A stretch of DNA of 64,000 bases from Marinifilaceae bacterium. GTDB taxonomy: Bacteria > Bacteroidota > Bacteroidia > Bacteroidales > Marinifilaceae. This document shows, in pieces, positions 9,601 to 20,275 of this stretch. The position numbers and the translations under genes were made by a program. The stretch spans positions 1 through 64,000 of the forward strand of contig JADGEF010000006.1 in assembly GCA_016744515.1 (NCBI GenBank), in the 5' to 3' direction. The notes under the pieces are model-generated. The model made no database searches. It was not told the DNA's origin and saw only the letters and a program-made list of their open reading frames with translations. Every line of letters begins with the position of its first letter. The first letter of the stretch is position 1.

Positions 9601-10645
9601 CTACATTTTCTTCTAAAAGTGAATATTTAACAGCAATAATTTCAGATAATTTCTCACCTATTACATTGTGCCCTTTCGTACCCCAATGATGTCCCTCAGG
9701 AGAACTGTAATCAATACCCTCTTCAAACCAGTCTTCTGTTTCATAATACGTTAAAAGATTCAAAGAGTCAAGTTCTGTGACCTTTCTTTCAATATCTGGG
9801 TAAAGATCAATTTCATTGTGAGGTGCAATAAGAAACAATGGAATCCCTTTACTTTTAAGATCCTTTGCAAAAAGCTCTAAAAGATTAGAATGAAACTGTT
9901 CTCTCTTATTAATTTTGCTTGTTTTACTCGCATCTGTATTTTCACCAATAACATTTCCAATCATTTTTTCGTTCAGAAATGATCCACTTATTAACTTGCG
10001 AATTAAACTATAAAGACAACTATACTGAAGAAAAGAATTGGAAAGTGATCTTTTCAGTTTATTAGCTGAATTACTCGAATTCTTAAAAACAAACTTTCCA
10101 TCTTCAATCTCAGTAACTTTAAAGTAGAGATTTCCCCATGGGTCATTTTCACAAAATTGAAGAATTACTATTTCTGGGTCATACAATTGACCAAACTCAT
10201 AAAATCGCTTTATTTGCTGTGTTAATGCCCAACCAGTAACACTCAAGTTAATTATATTATAATCCTCTTTCAGTTTTTGAGCTAGTACGCTAGCAAACTC
10301 CTCATTATCGTTAACGCCTTGACCAAATGCATATGAATCACCTAAAACAACAATATTCTTTTTATCATAGCGATTCGATAGGCTTAAAGCTTCTCCTCTA
10401 GAATGGTTCTCATTCGTTGTATATGTGAACCTCCATTCTCCTGGTAACTGATTGATTACAGTGATATTCTTTGGCCAAATAATACCATATTTTTCAGAAT
10501 AATTTACCCTTGGTCCCATAATGACTTGAGGATAGAAATTTCGAATTAATAATTCCCCTAAAACAGATATAATCAATAATACAAATACGCCTGTTAATAA
10601 AGTAAACAAAAATTTCTTTTTGAAAGTCAGTCGATTTTCACTCAT
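9587..10645 (-). CDS. SGNH/GDSL hydrolase-like protein
   Basis: N-terminal TM, VVLGDSYAFGQGVNDNEEFASVL (block I), ILQFCENDPWGN, C-terminal DYSSPEGHHWGTKGHNVIGEKL (block V). Confidence 0.75.
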   Translation of the reverse strand: MSENRLTFKKKFLFTLLTGVFVLLIISVLGELLIRNFYPQVIMGPRVNYSEKYGIIWPKNITVINQLPGEWRFTYTTNENHSRGEALSLSNRYDKKNIVVLGDSYAFGQGVNDNEEFASVLAQKLKEDYNIINLSVTGWALTQQIKRFYEFGQLYDPEIVILQFCENDPWGNLYFKVTEIEDGKFVFKNSSNSANKLKRSLSNSFLQYSCLYSLIRKLISGSFLNEKMIGNVIGENTDASKTSKINKREQFHSNLLELFAKDLKSKGIPLFLIAPHNEIDLYPDIERKVTELDSLNLLTYYETEDWFEEGIDYSSPEGHHWGTKGHNVIGEKLSEIIAVKYSLLEENVDAAK

Positions 10646-10656
10646 ATTATTCCTTT

Positions 10657-12771
10657 TTAGGTTTTCTGGTTATTAGATAAACTTGAATCAATTAATTTTT
10701 GCTTTCTTAAACTAAGTATACTCTTCTTATTCAACTTCGGGTTAATCTCTTTTTTTGAGGATAAATCATTAGCAAATTTTCTTCTACCTACTATATAAGA
10801 ATTAATAGGAATTGTTACTTTTTCTTTAGGTTTTGTTGCATTATTATCAAACATCAATAACTCTTGCTCAGTATTTTCACCTTGGCCATCAAGTAGTTCG
10901 TAAACTGAATTCTTAGAAATAAATTCAGGTACTAGATCTTTCATTCTAGCAACAAGCATATCATTATCTTCGATATTCAGGTAATATAGAATTTGTGAAA
11001 TAGCGGTGTTTACATCTTCATAACTGTGTGGGCGAACTTGGCCAATCATTATTTTGTCGTTATGAGTTGGCAAAGTATTTTCGCTCCTAGCTAATAACTC
11101 TTCATAAAGCTTTTCTCCAGGTCTTAGTCCTGTAAAAGTGATATGAATATCAGTGTTCAACTTTAAACCTGCTAGCTGAATCATTTTCTTTGCTAAATCA
11201 AGAATCTTAACCGGCTTTCCCATATCAAAAACAAATATTTCACCACCTCGTCCCATGCAGCCAGCCTCTAAAACTAATTGGCAAGCTTCTGGAATTGTCA
11301 TAAAATAACGAGTGATATCAGGGTGTGTCACCTTTACAGGACCACCTTGTTCAATTTGCTTTTTGAATAATGGAACTACAGAACCATTGGAACCAAGAAC
11401 GTTTCCAAATCGGGTTGTTATAAATGCCGTATTAATGTCTCCTCGCTGTGCTAATGCTTGAATATAAATTTCACACATACGCTTCGAAGCTCCCATTACA
11501 TTTGTTGGGTTAACTGCCTTATCAGTCGAGATCATAACGAATTTTTCCACTTCAAACTCAACAGATAAATCAGCTAAATTACGCGTTCCTCTTACGTTTA
11601 CGTTTATCGCTTCATAGGGATTATTCTCCATCAAAGGAACATGCTTATATGCAGCAGCATTAAACACCATTTCTGGTTTATATTGTTCGAATACTTTACG
11701 CATTCGATCCTGATTAGAGATATCTCCAACTATTAATTCGAATGATGCCTTATCATACTTCGAAACGATTTCTTGTTGCAAATCGTACAAGGCTGATTCT
11801 GCCTGATCCAAAAGCACCAATTTGCCAATTGGGAATCGTAATAATTGACGAACAATTTCGGATCCTATTGATCCTGCTGCTCCTGAAACTAGAATTGTTT
11901 TCCCAACCAAGCTCTGACGAATCCTCTGTAGATTCAATTGAATTTCATCACGTCCTAAAAGGTCCTCAATTTTAACATCTCTAACACTTTTGGCAGGCAT
12001 TTTACCATCTATCCAATCATCAAAAGCTGGAAGAACTTTTACTTCCCAATTATTTTCTAAGCAGATCTCAGTGATCTCGCGAATCTTCTCTTTACGCATT
12101 TTGGAGATAGCTAGGACTAGCATACTAACCCCTTTTTTCATTCCCGATGACAACGCTTTGGGAAATCCACTTACTTGAATATCTCTTAAATGTGTCGACC
12201 ATTTACTCTTATCATCATCAACAAAACCGACTACTTGATAATTCTCTTTTCGCTCCTTATTCAATATCTCCAAAGCTAAAAGTCCTAAATCGCCTGCTCC
12301 ATATATGAGTGTTTTCTTAGATTTCTCAAATTTAGATAGATAAGCATATACCTCTCTTACAACTAATCTAAAACCTGTTAAGAAAAATAGTGTAAATATA
12401 AATTGAAGAACTAAGACTAAGTAAGGAATATGTATCACTCCAAAATTAAAGCTTTGATTCAGAAAATCTAAAGCAAAAAGAGTTACAACTGAACTAAAAG
12501 TGGTGTAAATTAAGCGTATCAACCCCCTAAGTTCAGTATGACGGATCACTCCTTTATACGAACTAAAAAACAAGAACGATAGAGCATATACACCAACACA
12601 TATTCCTCCAGCTATTAAAAAATCAAATACACTAATTGAAGGCAACTTGAAGTTCAAACGAACAACATAGGCAACAACAAATGCAAAGGATGCTAATAAC
12701 CAGTCTATTAAAAAAATCCACCAGGGAGATAGAGTACGCCTATTGAATAGAGTAAATAATTTCTTTTTCAT
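10657..12771 (-). CDS. Membrane-bound UDP-sugar 4,6-dehydratase/epimerase, PglF/CapD/FlaA1 family
   Basis: N-terminal TMs, TILVSGAAGSIGSEIVRQ, AAAYKHVPLME, TDKAVNPTNVMGASKR, TGLRPGEKLYEELL. Confidence 0.9.
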   Translation of the reverse strand: MKKKLFTLFNRRTLSPWWIFLIDWLLASFAFVVAYVVRLNFKLPSISVFDFLIAGGICVGVYALSFLFFSSYKGVIRHTELRGLIRLIYTTFSSVVTLFALDFLNQSFNFGVIHIPYLVLVLQFIFTLFFLTGFRLVVREVYAYLSKFEKSKKTLIYGAGDLGLLALEILNKERKENYQVVGFVDDDKSKWSTHLRDIQVSGFPKALSSGMKKGVSMLVLAISKMRKEKIREITEICLENNWEVKVLPAFDDWIDGKMPAKSVRDVKIEDLLGRDEIQLNLQRIRQSLVGKTILVSGAAGSIGSEIVRQLLRFPIGKLVLLDQAESALYDLQQEIVSKYDKASFELIVGDISNQDRMRKVFEQYKPEMVFNAAAYKHVPLMENNPYEAINVNVRGTRNLADLSVEFEVEKFVMISTDKAVNPTNVMGASKRMCEIYIQALAQRGDINTAFITTRFGNVLGSNGSVVPLFKKQIEQGGPVKVTHPDITRYFMTIPEACQLVLEAGCMGRGGEIFVFDMGKPVKILDLAKKMIQLAGLKLNTDIHITFTGLRPGEKLYEELLARSENTLPTHNDKIMIGQVRPHSYEDVNTAISQILYYLNIEDNDMLVARMKDLVPEFISKNSVYELLDGQGENTEQELLMFDNNATKPKEKVTIPINSYIVGRRKFANDLSSKKEINPKLNKKSILSLRKQKLIDSSLSNNQKT

Positions 12772-12919
12772 AACGGGAAGCTTATCTAGGTCGAAAAATC
12801 TTTGTTATAATTGACAATCAAAAAGTAGGTTATTAAAATACAATAACGGATATTGAAATATTCATTAAAATAAGATAGAGTAGAATATCAGACTCAAATT
12901 AGAGTCTGCTTGGTATCAT

Positions 12920-14065
12920 TTAGAACTTCAATATCTGTTTCAAAGTTCTCTTAATACGTTGCAGATCGTTTTCAGTCATATTACTTCCGGATGGAAGACA
13001 CAAGCCCTTTTCAAATAGTAGTTTTGAAACTCCAGTACTATAAAAAGGGTATTTAGAGAATACAGGTTGCAAATGCATGGGTTTCCACAAAGGACGAGAT
13101 TCAATATTCTCTTTCTCTAGAGCCAACCTAATATCATTATTTGTAACTCCACCTGTTTCTTTGGCATTTACAATAATTGAAGTCAACCAGAAATTAGAAT
13201 AGTAATCCTTTGTAGGTTCGTTGTGAAAAATAATTCCTTTTTGGTTAGATAGCAATGCTTTATACCAAGCATTTACTTTTCTGCGTTGTTCAATTCTTTC
13301 ATCCAGCACCTCCATTTGTCCTCGCCCAATACCTGCTACGATATTACTCATACGGTAATTGTATCCAATTTCACTATGCTGATAGTGTGGTGCATCATCT
13401 CGAGACTGTGATGCTAAAAAGCGAGACTTTTCAATTAAATTTTCATCATCAGAAATTAGAGCTCCTCCTCCTGAAGTTGTTATTATCTTATTTCCATTAA
13501 AAGATAAAATACCTAATTTCCCCCATGCTCCCATCTTTTTCCCATCAAGTGTGGAACCTAATGCTTCTGCAGCATCTTCAACAATAGGAATAGAGTAAAA
13601 ATCAGCAATCTTTTTTATTTCCTTCATTTTAGCAGGCATTCCGTACAAATGAACAGGAATAATAGCTTTAGGCTTCTTACCCTTTGAAATTCTATCATCT
13701 ATTGCTCGCCTAAGTGCTAATGGACACATGTTCCAGGTTTCCTCTTCAGAATCTACCAAAATTGGCATTGCTCCCAAGTAGAGTATTGGATTTACTGTTG
13801 CAGAAAAAGTAAAGCTTTGAACAATCACCTCATCCCCAGCTTGAACACCTAATAAAATTAAGGCTAAATGTATAGAGGCTGTACCGGCACTTAATGCCGA
13901 TGCCTGATTAACACCCAAATAAGTTGCTATTGATTTTTCAAATTCATTTACATTTTTCCCAAGTGGTGCGACCCAGTTTGTATCGTATGCCTCTTGCACA
14001 TAGGTCATCTCATTACCTCCCATATGAGGAGAAGAAAGCCATATTTTATCTTGCATATTCAACAA
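12920..14065 (-). CDS. DegT/DnrJ/EryC1/StrS aminotransferase (PglE-like)
   Basis: WVAPLGKNVNEFEKSIATYLGV, EDAAEALGSTLDGKKMGAWGKLGILSFNGNKIITTSGGGAL, ESRPLWKPMHLQPVF. Confidence 0.9.
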   Translation of the reverse strand: MLNMQDKIWLSSPHMGGNEMTYVQEAYDTNWVAPLGKNVNEFEKSIATYLGVNQASALSAGTASIHLALILLGVQAGDEVIVQSFTFSATVNPILYLGAMPILVDSEEETWNMCPLALRRAIDDRISKGKKPKAIIPVHLYGMPAKMKEIKKIADFYSIPIVEDAAEALGSTLDGKKMGAWGKLGILSFNGNKIITTSGGGALISDDENLIEKSRFLASQSRDDAPHYQHSEIGYNYRMSNIVAGIGRGQMEVLDERIEQRRKVNAWYKALLSNQKGIIFHNEPTKDYYSNFWLTSIIVNAKETGGVTNNDIRLALEKENIESRPLWKPMHLQPVFSKYPFYSTGVSKLLFEKGLCLPSGSNMTENDLQRIKRTLKQILKF

Positions 14066-14116
14066 TTTTTAAAAAAAATTTAAAGTTTTACAAAATAATC
14101 CCATTTAACTTGGATA

Positions 14117-15205
14117 TCATTCTTCATTAAAAATTGAACTATTCATTCTATATAGTGGGAAAAATTCAGATTCACGATCCAAGATATCTGACTTGTCTAT
14201 AAACTCTTGCACCTTAGATTCTACAAGTTGGTTATAGAGTTTCAAATTATAAATCTTTTTGCCTACATAAAAAGGGATAATCCCCTGAGGAGCAAATGCT
14301 TTCTTATAAGAAAAAAGACTATCTGAAGGCTTATAACCTCCCCCCAAAACATAATCGGTTTTCTCCTCATCAACTCCCCAACAGATAATTTGGTGTTTTA
14401 TAAAATCATTAGGCCTATAAATAAAAGCATTACTATCTGTAGCAGAAAGAAATGAATAGATCTTATTATCAGAGATTAACACTAGATCAGCTGAAATTAC
14501 AGCATTATCTTTCAAGGCAAAGAAATACACAAAATATCCCTTCAACTTATCATGTATACGATCAAAGAACTCACGGTTAAAATAGTATTGTTTTTGAGCT
14601 TGTCTTCGATCCATTGTAGCGTAATAGATATCCAGAAACTCATCCATATTTTCTCCACTAAAATCTAATTTTAAACTAACACCACTCTTAATAGCTTTTC
14701 GTACGTTATTTCTAACTTTTGACTTAAATTCTTTCCATATGAGATCTTTACCTTTTCTTAAATCACAAACGATATTATCATTATTGTGTGAAATCTCTCC
14801 ATTATACTTGTCACGCCCATGACTAAAGAGATCAAAACGAATAAATTCACTAATTACATTTTTTGAAACTGCCCACTCACTAAATTTCAAATAAAACTCT
14901 TCAATTAAATTTTCAAAATCACCATTCCCTATTAGATACAAACCGCCATAACCATATGGAGAGATAATATCACTACATGAGACCCCGTTCAAGCTTACGT
15001 TAAGATCGTCTGAAAGACTTCTTAAACAAAACGGATAAATTACCATTAGGTCATCCCTACTAATAACAGCACACATAGCATGAGAATAATCATCGAAGAG
15101 GTTGAGATAATCAGGATGAGCAAAGATTTCTTTACCATCCCAATTATTCCAAATATTTAACCAAGTCAAATAATCACCTTCTATTTTAGCAGAAAGTATT
15201 TTCAT
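14117..15205 (-). CDS. FemAB/GNAT-like acyl- or aminoacyltransferase
   Basis: WKEFKSKVRNNVRKAIKSGVSLKLDF, FFALKDNAVISADLVLISDNKIYSFLSATDSNAFIYRPNDFIKHQIICWG, YVLGGGYKPSDSLFSYKKAFAPQG. Confidence 0.65.
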   Translation of the reverse strand: MKILSAKIEGDYLTWLNIWNNWDGKEIFAHPDYLNLFDDYSHAMCAVISRDDLMVIYPFCLRSLSDDLNVSLNGVSCSDIISPYGYGGLYLIGNGDFENLIEEFYLKFSEWAVSKNVISEFIRFDLFSHGRDKYNGEISHNNDNIVCDLRKGKDLIWKEFKSKVRNNVRKAIKSGVSLKLDFSGENMDEFLDIYYATMDRRQAQKQYYFNREFFDRIHDKLKGYFVYFFALKDNAVISADLVLISDNKIYSFLSATDSNAFIYRPNDFIKHQIICWGVDEEKTDYVLGGGYKPSDSLFSYKKAFAPQGIIPFYVGKKIYNLKLYNQLVESKVQEFIDKSDILDRESEFFPLYRMNSSIFNEE

Positions 15206-15282
15206 ATTATTTTTTTCAGATAATAATTACGTGTTGTTTTGCTCAACAAGAAAAAACGGTGTACAAAAGCATAAACTAAATA

Positions 15283-15939
15283 CTACTTTATTCTGAGAGA
15301 TGCTCCAAAAGGCCAGAATTTATTATGAGGCTCATAATATCTGATAATTCGACCTGGGTTACCAACAACAATGGCATAATCAGGCACATCTCTAATAATC
15401 ACGGCTCCTGCACCAATGGTTACCCAATTGCCAACGTTTATACCAGGAATTATAGTTGCTCCTGCTCCTATTTGAGTCCCCTCTCCTACCTTTACATTAC
15501 CACATAGAGTTGCCTGAGGTGATATATGTACAAAATCACCCAAAATACATTCATGACCGACGGAGGCTCCAGAGTTCAAAATAACATGTCTGCCAAGCTT
15601 ACAATCAACTTGTAGAATGGCACTATGTATAATAACTGTTCCTTCCCCTATTTCTGCACTAGGAGATACGCAGGCAGAAGGATGCTGAATTGAACCAAAT
15701 AAGGCTCTAACATGTTCGACAATTTTTTTCCGAATTTTATTGTCTCCAATGGACACAATCAGAGGATGCGTATGAATTTCTTTTCGATACTCTCCTAAAA
15801 AAGGAATATCTCCCAAACCATCCAAATCAGGATTATCATCAAAAATACCAGCAACAGTCCCTTGGTTCGCATCAATGCATTCTACTATAACCTTAGCATG
15901 TCCGCTACCTCCATAAAGTAAGTATTCTTTATTTTTCAT
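15283..15939 (-). CDS. NeuD/PglD-family sugar O/N-acetyltransferase (left-handed beta-helix)
   Basis: Start placed at [20 protein letters not shown]; hexapeptide repeats; C-terminal [10 protein letters not shown]. Confidence 0.85.
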   Translation of the reverse strand: MKNKEYLLYGGSGHAKVIVECIDANQGTVAGIFDDNPDLDGLGDIPFLGEYRKEIHTHPLIVSIGDNKIRKKIVEHVRALFGSIQHPSACVSPSAEIGEGTVIIHSAILQVDCKLGRHVILNSGASVGHECILGDFVHISPQATLCGNVKVGEGTQIGAGATIIPGINVGNWVTIGAGAVIIRDVPDYAIVVGNPGRIIRYYEPHNKFWPFGASLRIK

Positions 15940-16537
15940 TTCCAAACCACTCCTCCATAATTTCTGCACTAACGGGACTTTCATCCTTTCCCATCAGCAC
16001 ATTAAAAATCGTTTTAAATAATATCTTTAAATCCAAACCAAAACTAATATGATCCACATAATAAATATCTAATTCAAACTTCTTATCCCAGCTAATGGCA
16101 TCTCGTCCATTAACCTGAGCCCAACCCGTTATGCCAGGTTTTACATCATGACGTCTTAACTGCTTACTATTATACCTTGGCAAATACCTCATAACCAAAG
16201 GACGAGGACCGACCAAACTAATATCTCCTTTTAAAACATTAATTAATTGAGGTAGTTCGTCAATAGAGGTTTTTCGAATAAATTTCCCTAAAGCAGTTAA
16301 ACGCTTTTCTTCAGCCAATAAGACTCCAATAGCATCCTTTTCGTCAGTCATTGTCTTAAATTTCACAATCGTAAAAGGTTTTCCCTTATAACCTGGACGC
16401 ACCTGAAGAAAAATAGGGTTACGTCCACTGACTACAAAAACTAAAAAATAAACAAGTAAGAGAATGGGTGAAAAGAGAATGAGTAATACTAAAGCCGCTA
16501 CAAAATCAATCAGAGGTTTAATATATGACACATACAT
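15929..16537 (-). CDS. Initiating sugar-phosphate transferase (PglC/WcaJ-type)
   Basis: Start likely [88 protein letters not shown]. Confidence 0.92.
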   Translation of the reverse strand: MYVSYIKPLIDFVAALVLLILFSPILLLVYFLVFVVSGRNPIFLQVRPGYKGKPFTIVKFKTMTDEKDAIGVLLAEEKRLTALGKFIRKTSIDELPQLINVLKGDISLVGPRPLVMRYLPRYNSKQLRRHDVKPGITGWAQVNGRDAISWDKKFELDIYYVDHISFGLDLKILFKTIFNVLMGKDESPVSAEIMEEWFGNEK

Positions 16538-16711
16538 AAGTGAAAGTGTTAATAAATTATTTGATTCTTTTAAAATTATTTTACCTAAGAATATCAAAAA
16601 ACTTCAAACTATTTTCGTCAATAAACTCCAATATTGAATAATCGTGGCATATTTTTTTTCTTACAAAAACAATCTTAAAGCATTAAACTAAAGTTAGAGC
16701 ATGTATTGTAA

Positions 16712-17710
16712 TTATTTCATCAAATTTCCATACACCTTATCATTTGTTTGTATTTTAGATATTGTGTCATTGAGCATTTTAGAAAATTTTAATGCCCCTT
16801 TTTTATTGAGATGATCTGCATTATAATAATCATCTTTTTCAAAAATAGGATGATCCATGAAATTCAAGTATGAAATATTATACTTATTAAGCAATCCTAA
16901 AATATCTTTATAATTCTGATTTAATATTGAACTATCCAAATAGGTATTATAGTTTGTGAATGTAGGAGTCGTATATAATATAGGCTCTACATTGTTTTTA
17001 ATTAAATTATCTATAAAATGATCCAGATCCTTTAAAACTTCACCTCTCTCAGTAGATGAGTAGATCTTTTTATTAAATACATCAATCCTCGATTTATAAA
17101 TTTCTTCATTGAAGAAATCAGAATTACACTGTTCCTCAAAAGAAATAAAACCTTTTTTTAGTGTATCATTAAGATTAACACCAACTTCAACATTATAACT
17201 AAGACATTCCTTTCCATATTTTAAGAAATTTAACACCCTTTTTTTCAATAATGATAAAGATACTTTAGGAGAATAACCATAGCAAAAAGGAGAAATGTCT
17301 TCAAGTACATAATTCTTGTTTTTATATTTAATTTTATTACCATAATAAGACCATATATCACGAATCCCCTGACTGGAAAAATATAATGAATGGTAATCGA
17401 TACTAATAAATACATATTTTAAATTCGGCAGGCTATCAATTAATGAGGTTGTTAACCTTTTGTCAAAATAAATACTCTGACTTACATTAGCCAAATTATA
17501 TGCATACATTTCAAACGCATCAGGATCAACACCATAAGTAGCATGTGAATTCCCTAGAATTAAGATCTCAATTGAATCTTTATTCAGTAAAGCTCCTTCA
17601 TATTTAACGCTATATAGAGACTCCTGATTACGTAACCAGATATCCATTACCAGCACAAATACAATTGGGAAGACTAAAAAATAGATTAATTTCTTTAAAA
17701 ATAATTTCAT
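16712..17710 (-). CDS. SGNH-like partner of MBOAT O-acyltransferase (second module)
   Basis: Start placed at MKLFLKKLIYF, 2 nt after the MBOAT stop; ILILGNSHATYGVDP; C-terminal DDYYNADHLNKKGALKFSKMLND. Confidence 0.65.
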   Translation of the reverse strand: MKLFLKKLIYFLVFPIVFVLVMDIWLRNQESLYSVKYEGALLNKDSIEILILGNSHATYGVDPDAFEMYAYNLANVSQSIYFDKRLTTSLIDSLPNLKYVFISIDYHSLYFSSQGIRDIWSYYGNKIKYKNKNYVLEDISPFCYGYSPKVSLSLLKKRVLNFLKYGKECLSYNVEVGVNLNDTLKKGFISFEEQCNSDFFNEEIYKSRIDVFNKKIYSSTERGEVLKDLDHFIDNLIKNNVEPILYTTPTFTNYNTYLDSSILNQNYKDILGLLNKYNISYLNFMDHPIFEKDDYYNADHLNKKGALKFSKMLNDTISKIQTNDKVYGNLMK

Positions 17711-17712
17711 AC

Positions 17713-19161
17713 CTAAAACTGAAAATAAATAAACTGTTGATCTTTTCCTCCAAACCAAAATATTGCAAGGATAATTGAATAATAAATGGCGTACCTATAC
17801 ATTCTTTTCCATTTTAACCCCCAATGAGCTATCGCATACTCTCCTTCTCTTCCGTTCCACTCTACCAGAATAAACCCCCCAACAAGCAAAACCGTAAACA
17901 TGGCTCTAGCCATTCCTTCAAAATTTGGGAAAGTAAAAAGTGAAGATGATAAGATTTTAGAAATAATACTTATTGCATGACCAACACTGTCAGCTCTAAA
18001 AAATATCCAAGCAAAAACGGTTAAACTAAATGTAAATACTATATGAGAAAGTTCTTTTATACTTGGTAAATATTTCCCTGCTGCTACAACATCTAAATTG
18101 CTTCGATTATTCTTTGTCAATAAAAGAGGTAAAAAATAAATCGCATTAAGAGCTCCCCAAATAATAAAAGTCCAATTAGCTCCATGCCAAAATCCACTAA
18201 CAATAAATATGATGAAGGTATTTCTAATTTTCATACCAGTACCACCACGACTACCTCCTAAAGGGATATACAAATAATCTCGAAACCAAGTAGAAAGCGA
18301 AATATGCCAACGTCTCCAGAATTCCGCTATGTCTCTTGAAAAATAAGGGAATGCAAAATTCCGCATCAAATCAAATCCAAATAACCTTGATATCCCAATC
18401 GCTATATCAGAATAACCAGAAAAATCCCCGTAAATTTGAAATGTAAAAAATAGGACTCCTAATACTAAAGTACTGCCAGATAAATCTGCCGAGCTATTAA
18501 AAATTTGGTTGGCAAATTCTGCACAGTTATCTGCAATTACGATTTTTTTAAATAAACCCCAAAGAATTTGTCGTAATCCATCAACAGCTTTAGTGTAATC
18601 AAATAAACGCTTTTTGTAAAATTGAGGCAATAAATTAGTTGCTCGCTCAATAGGCCCTGCAACAAGTTGAGGAAAAAAACCCACAAAAGCTGCAAAAGCA
18701 ATTATATCTCTAGTAGGTTCAAGTTTCCGTTTATAAACATCAATCGTATAACTCAATGTTTGAAAGGTATAGAAACTTATACCAACTGGTAAAATAACAT
18801 TTAATGAATTAGCATTTATCTCGTTGCCAAAAAATGAAAAAGCACTTATAAAATTATCTAGGAAAAAATTATAATATTTGAAGAAGCCAAGGAATCCAAG
18901 ATTAACCAAAATACTAAGCCAAAGCAAAATCTTACGTTTTGATTTATTATCTTCCTTAGCAAGTCCTAAGCCAACCGAATAATCTACAATTGTACTAAAC
19001 AATATTAAAGACAAGAATCTCCAATCCCACCATGCATAAAATACATAACTAGCTAATACAATTAATAAGTTTTGTAGTTTCAAATTACGATTTACCACAA
19101 ACCAATAGAGAATAAAAACAATTGGTAGAAATATCGCAAAATCAATAGAATTAAAAAGCAT
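17713..19161 (-). CDS. MBOAT family O-acyltransferase (AlgI-like), second copy
   Basis: LPVGISFYTFQTLSYTIDVYKRKLEPTRD, FWRRWHISLSTWFRDYLYIPLGGSRGG, SGFWHGANWTFIIWG; closely similar to 6218-7648. Confidence 0.92.
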   Translation of the reverse strand: MLFNSIDFAIFLPIVFILYWFVVNRNLKLQNLLIVLASYVFYAWWDWRFLSLILFSTIVDYSVGLGLAKEDNKSKRKILLWLSILVNLGFLGFFKYYNFFLDNFISAFSFFGNEINANSLNVILPVGISFYTFQTLSYTIDVYKRKLEPTRDIIAFAAFVGFFPQLVAGPIERATNLLPQFYKKRLFDYTKAVDGLRQILWGLFKKIVIADNCAEFANQIFNSSADLSGSTLVLGVLFFTFQIYGDFSGYSDIAIGISRLFGFDLMRNFAFPYFSRDIAEFWRRWHISLSTWFRDYLYIPLGGSRGGTGMKIRNTFIIFIVSGFWHGANWTFIIWGALNAIYFLPLLLTKNNRSNLDVVAAGKYLPSIKELSHIVFTFSLTVFAWIFFRADSVGHAISIISKILSSSLFTFPNFEGMARAMFTVLLVGGFILVEWNGREGEYAIAHWGLKWKRMYRYAIYYSIILAIFWFGGKDQQFIYFQF

Positions 19162-19190
19162 TTAGTATATCTGTTATTAAAAAAATGTAT

Positions 19191-20240
19191 CTATAATTTA
19201 ATCAATTCAGAATTAATAATTTTACTCATCCAAAGCATATCTTTTTGAGAATAACGAAAATCTATAGGAAGAGATAACATTCTATCTGAAAACATCTTTA
19301 CATCTTCACTAGCTTTCGTATTTCTTATCTCCCAAAGTATAGTCGAATAAATATTCCTCTTGGTTAATACTTCTCTAATGGCATCTCTCTCATTCTTTGA
19401 ATTCAATAGAATGACGAGAGAAAAAGGTAAGTCATTATCTTCACCTTGTAAAATCGAGCATTTGTCTTGTGATAATGTTCTAGTCAGACTAATATAGTTA
19501 TCAGTCTTTTTTAGTAAAATAGAGCTTGGAATTTTTTTTATTATTTCTTCAGAAACAGATGATAATGCTGGACAAGAAACACTTCCTAATTCCTTTTCAG
19601 TGCGATGAAATATTTCTAAGAAATCCTTTTTTTCAACCCTCTCTTCAGAATTTAAATACATTTCCTTCATATTCATAGCTCGACGACGATCTTCAGAAAG
19701 TAATAAATGATCTGAATCTGCAAAGGGTTTTTCTATAAATGAAATATTTTTTTTAGGTGACCATAGAATCCCTCCATCAGGAATTGGCAGAGTCTTCCTC
19801 AACGAAGCGACACACCAATCGGCATTACTATTCAGAGCCCAATCAGAAAATAAATTATGAGAATGATCCTCAATTACAATAGCATCAATATCAGAATTAT
19901 CTCGAAAATTTCGCAAACCAAAATAGTTCATTCGTAGAAGGACATCTCCATCTATAAATTTGATATTCTTTATTAATAAACTATCATTGGTTGAAGGATA
20001 ATCAGGGTAAAATACGATTTCGATTCCTGTTGTTCTAATAGAATCAATCACTTCGTAGCAAAAGTATTCTGGAACAAAAAGTCTTTTCCAAAGCTTCTTT
20101 TTCAGATGCTGTTTAATCAGAGCATTTATAGCATATCGGCCACAGCCGTAGTAGTATGAATCCTTATGACAACTAATGAAATCCTCGGCTTCAGTAAATG
20201 TGCAAGAATGAAAAGTTGAGCCAATTTCTTTAATAGGCAT
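19191..20240 (-). CDS. Divergent DegT-like (fold-type I PLP) aminotransferase-like protein
   Basis: YYYGCGRYAINALI, FVPEYFCYEVIDSI, AIVIEDHSHNLFSDWAL, CVASLRKTLPIPDGGILW resemble DegT substrate-loop and PLP-Lys regions. Confidence 0.5.
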   Translation of the reverse strand: MPIKEIGSTFHSCTFTEAEDFISCHKDSYYYGCGRYAINALIKQHLKKKLWKRLFVPEYFCYEVIDSIRTTGIEIVFYPDYPSTNDSLLIKNIKFIDGDVLLRMNYFGLRNFRDNSDIDAIVIEDHSHNLFSDWALNSNADWCVASLRKTLPIPDGGILWSPKKNISFIEKPFADSDHLLLSEDRRRAMNMKEMYLNSEERVEKKDFLEIFHRTEKELGSVSCPALSSVSEEIIKKIPSSILLKKTDNYISLTRTLSQDKCSILQGEDNDLPFSLVILLNSKNERDAIREVLTKRNIYSTILWEIRNTKASEDVKMFSDRMLSLPIDFRYSQKDMLWMSKIINSELIKL

Positions 20241-20275
20241 GCCAGTAACAATTAAGTCCTATATTAATATTCTTC

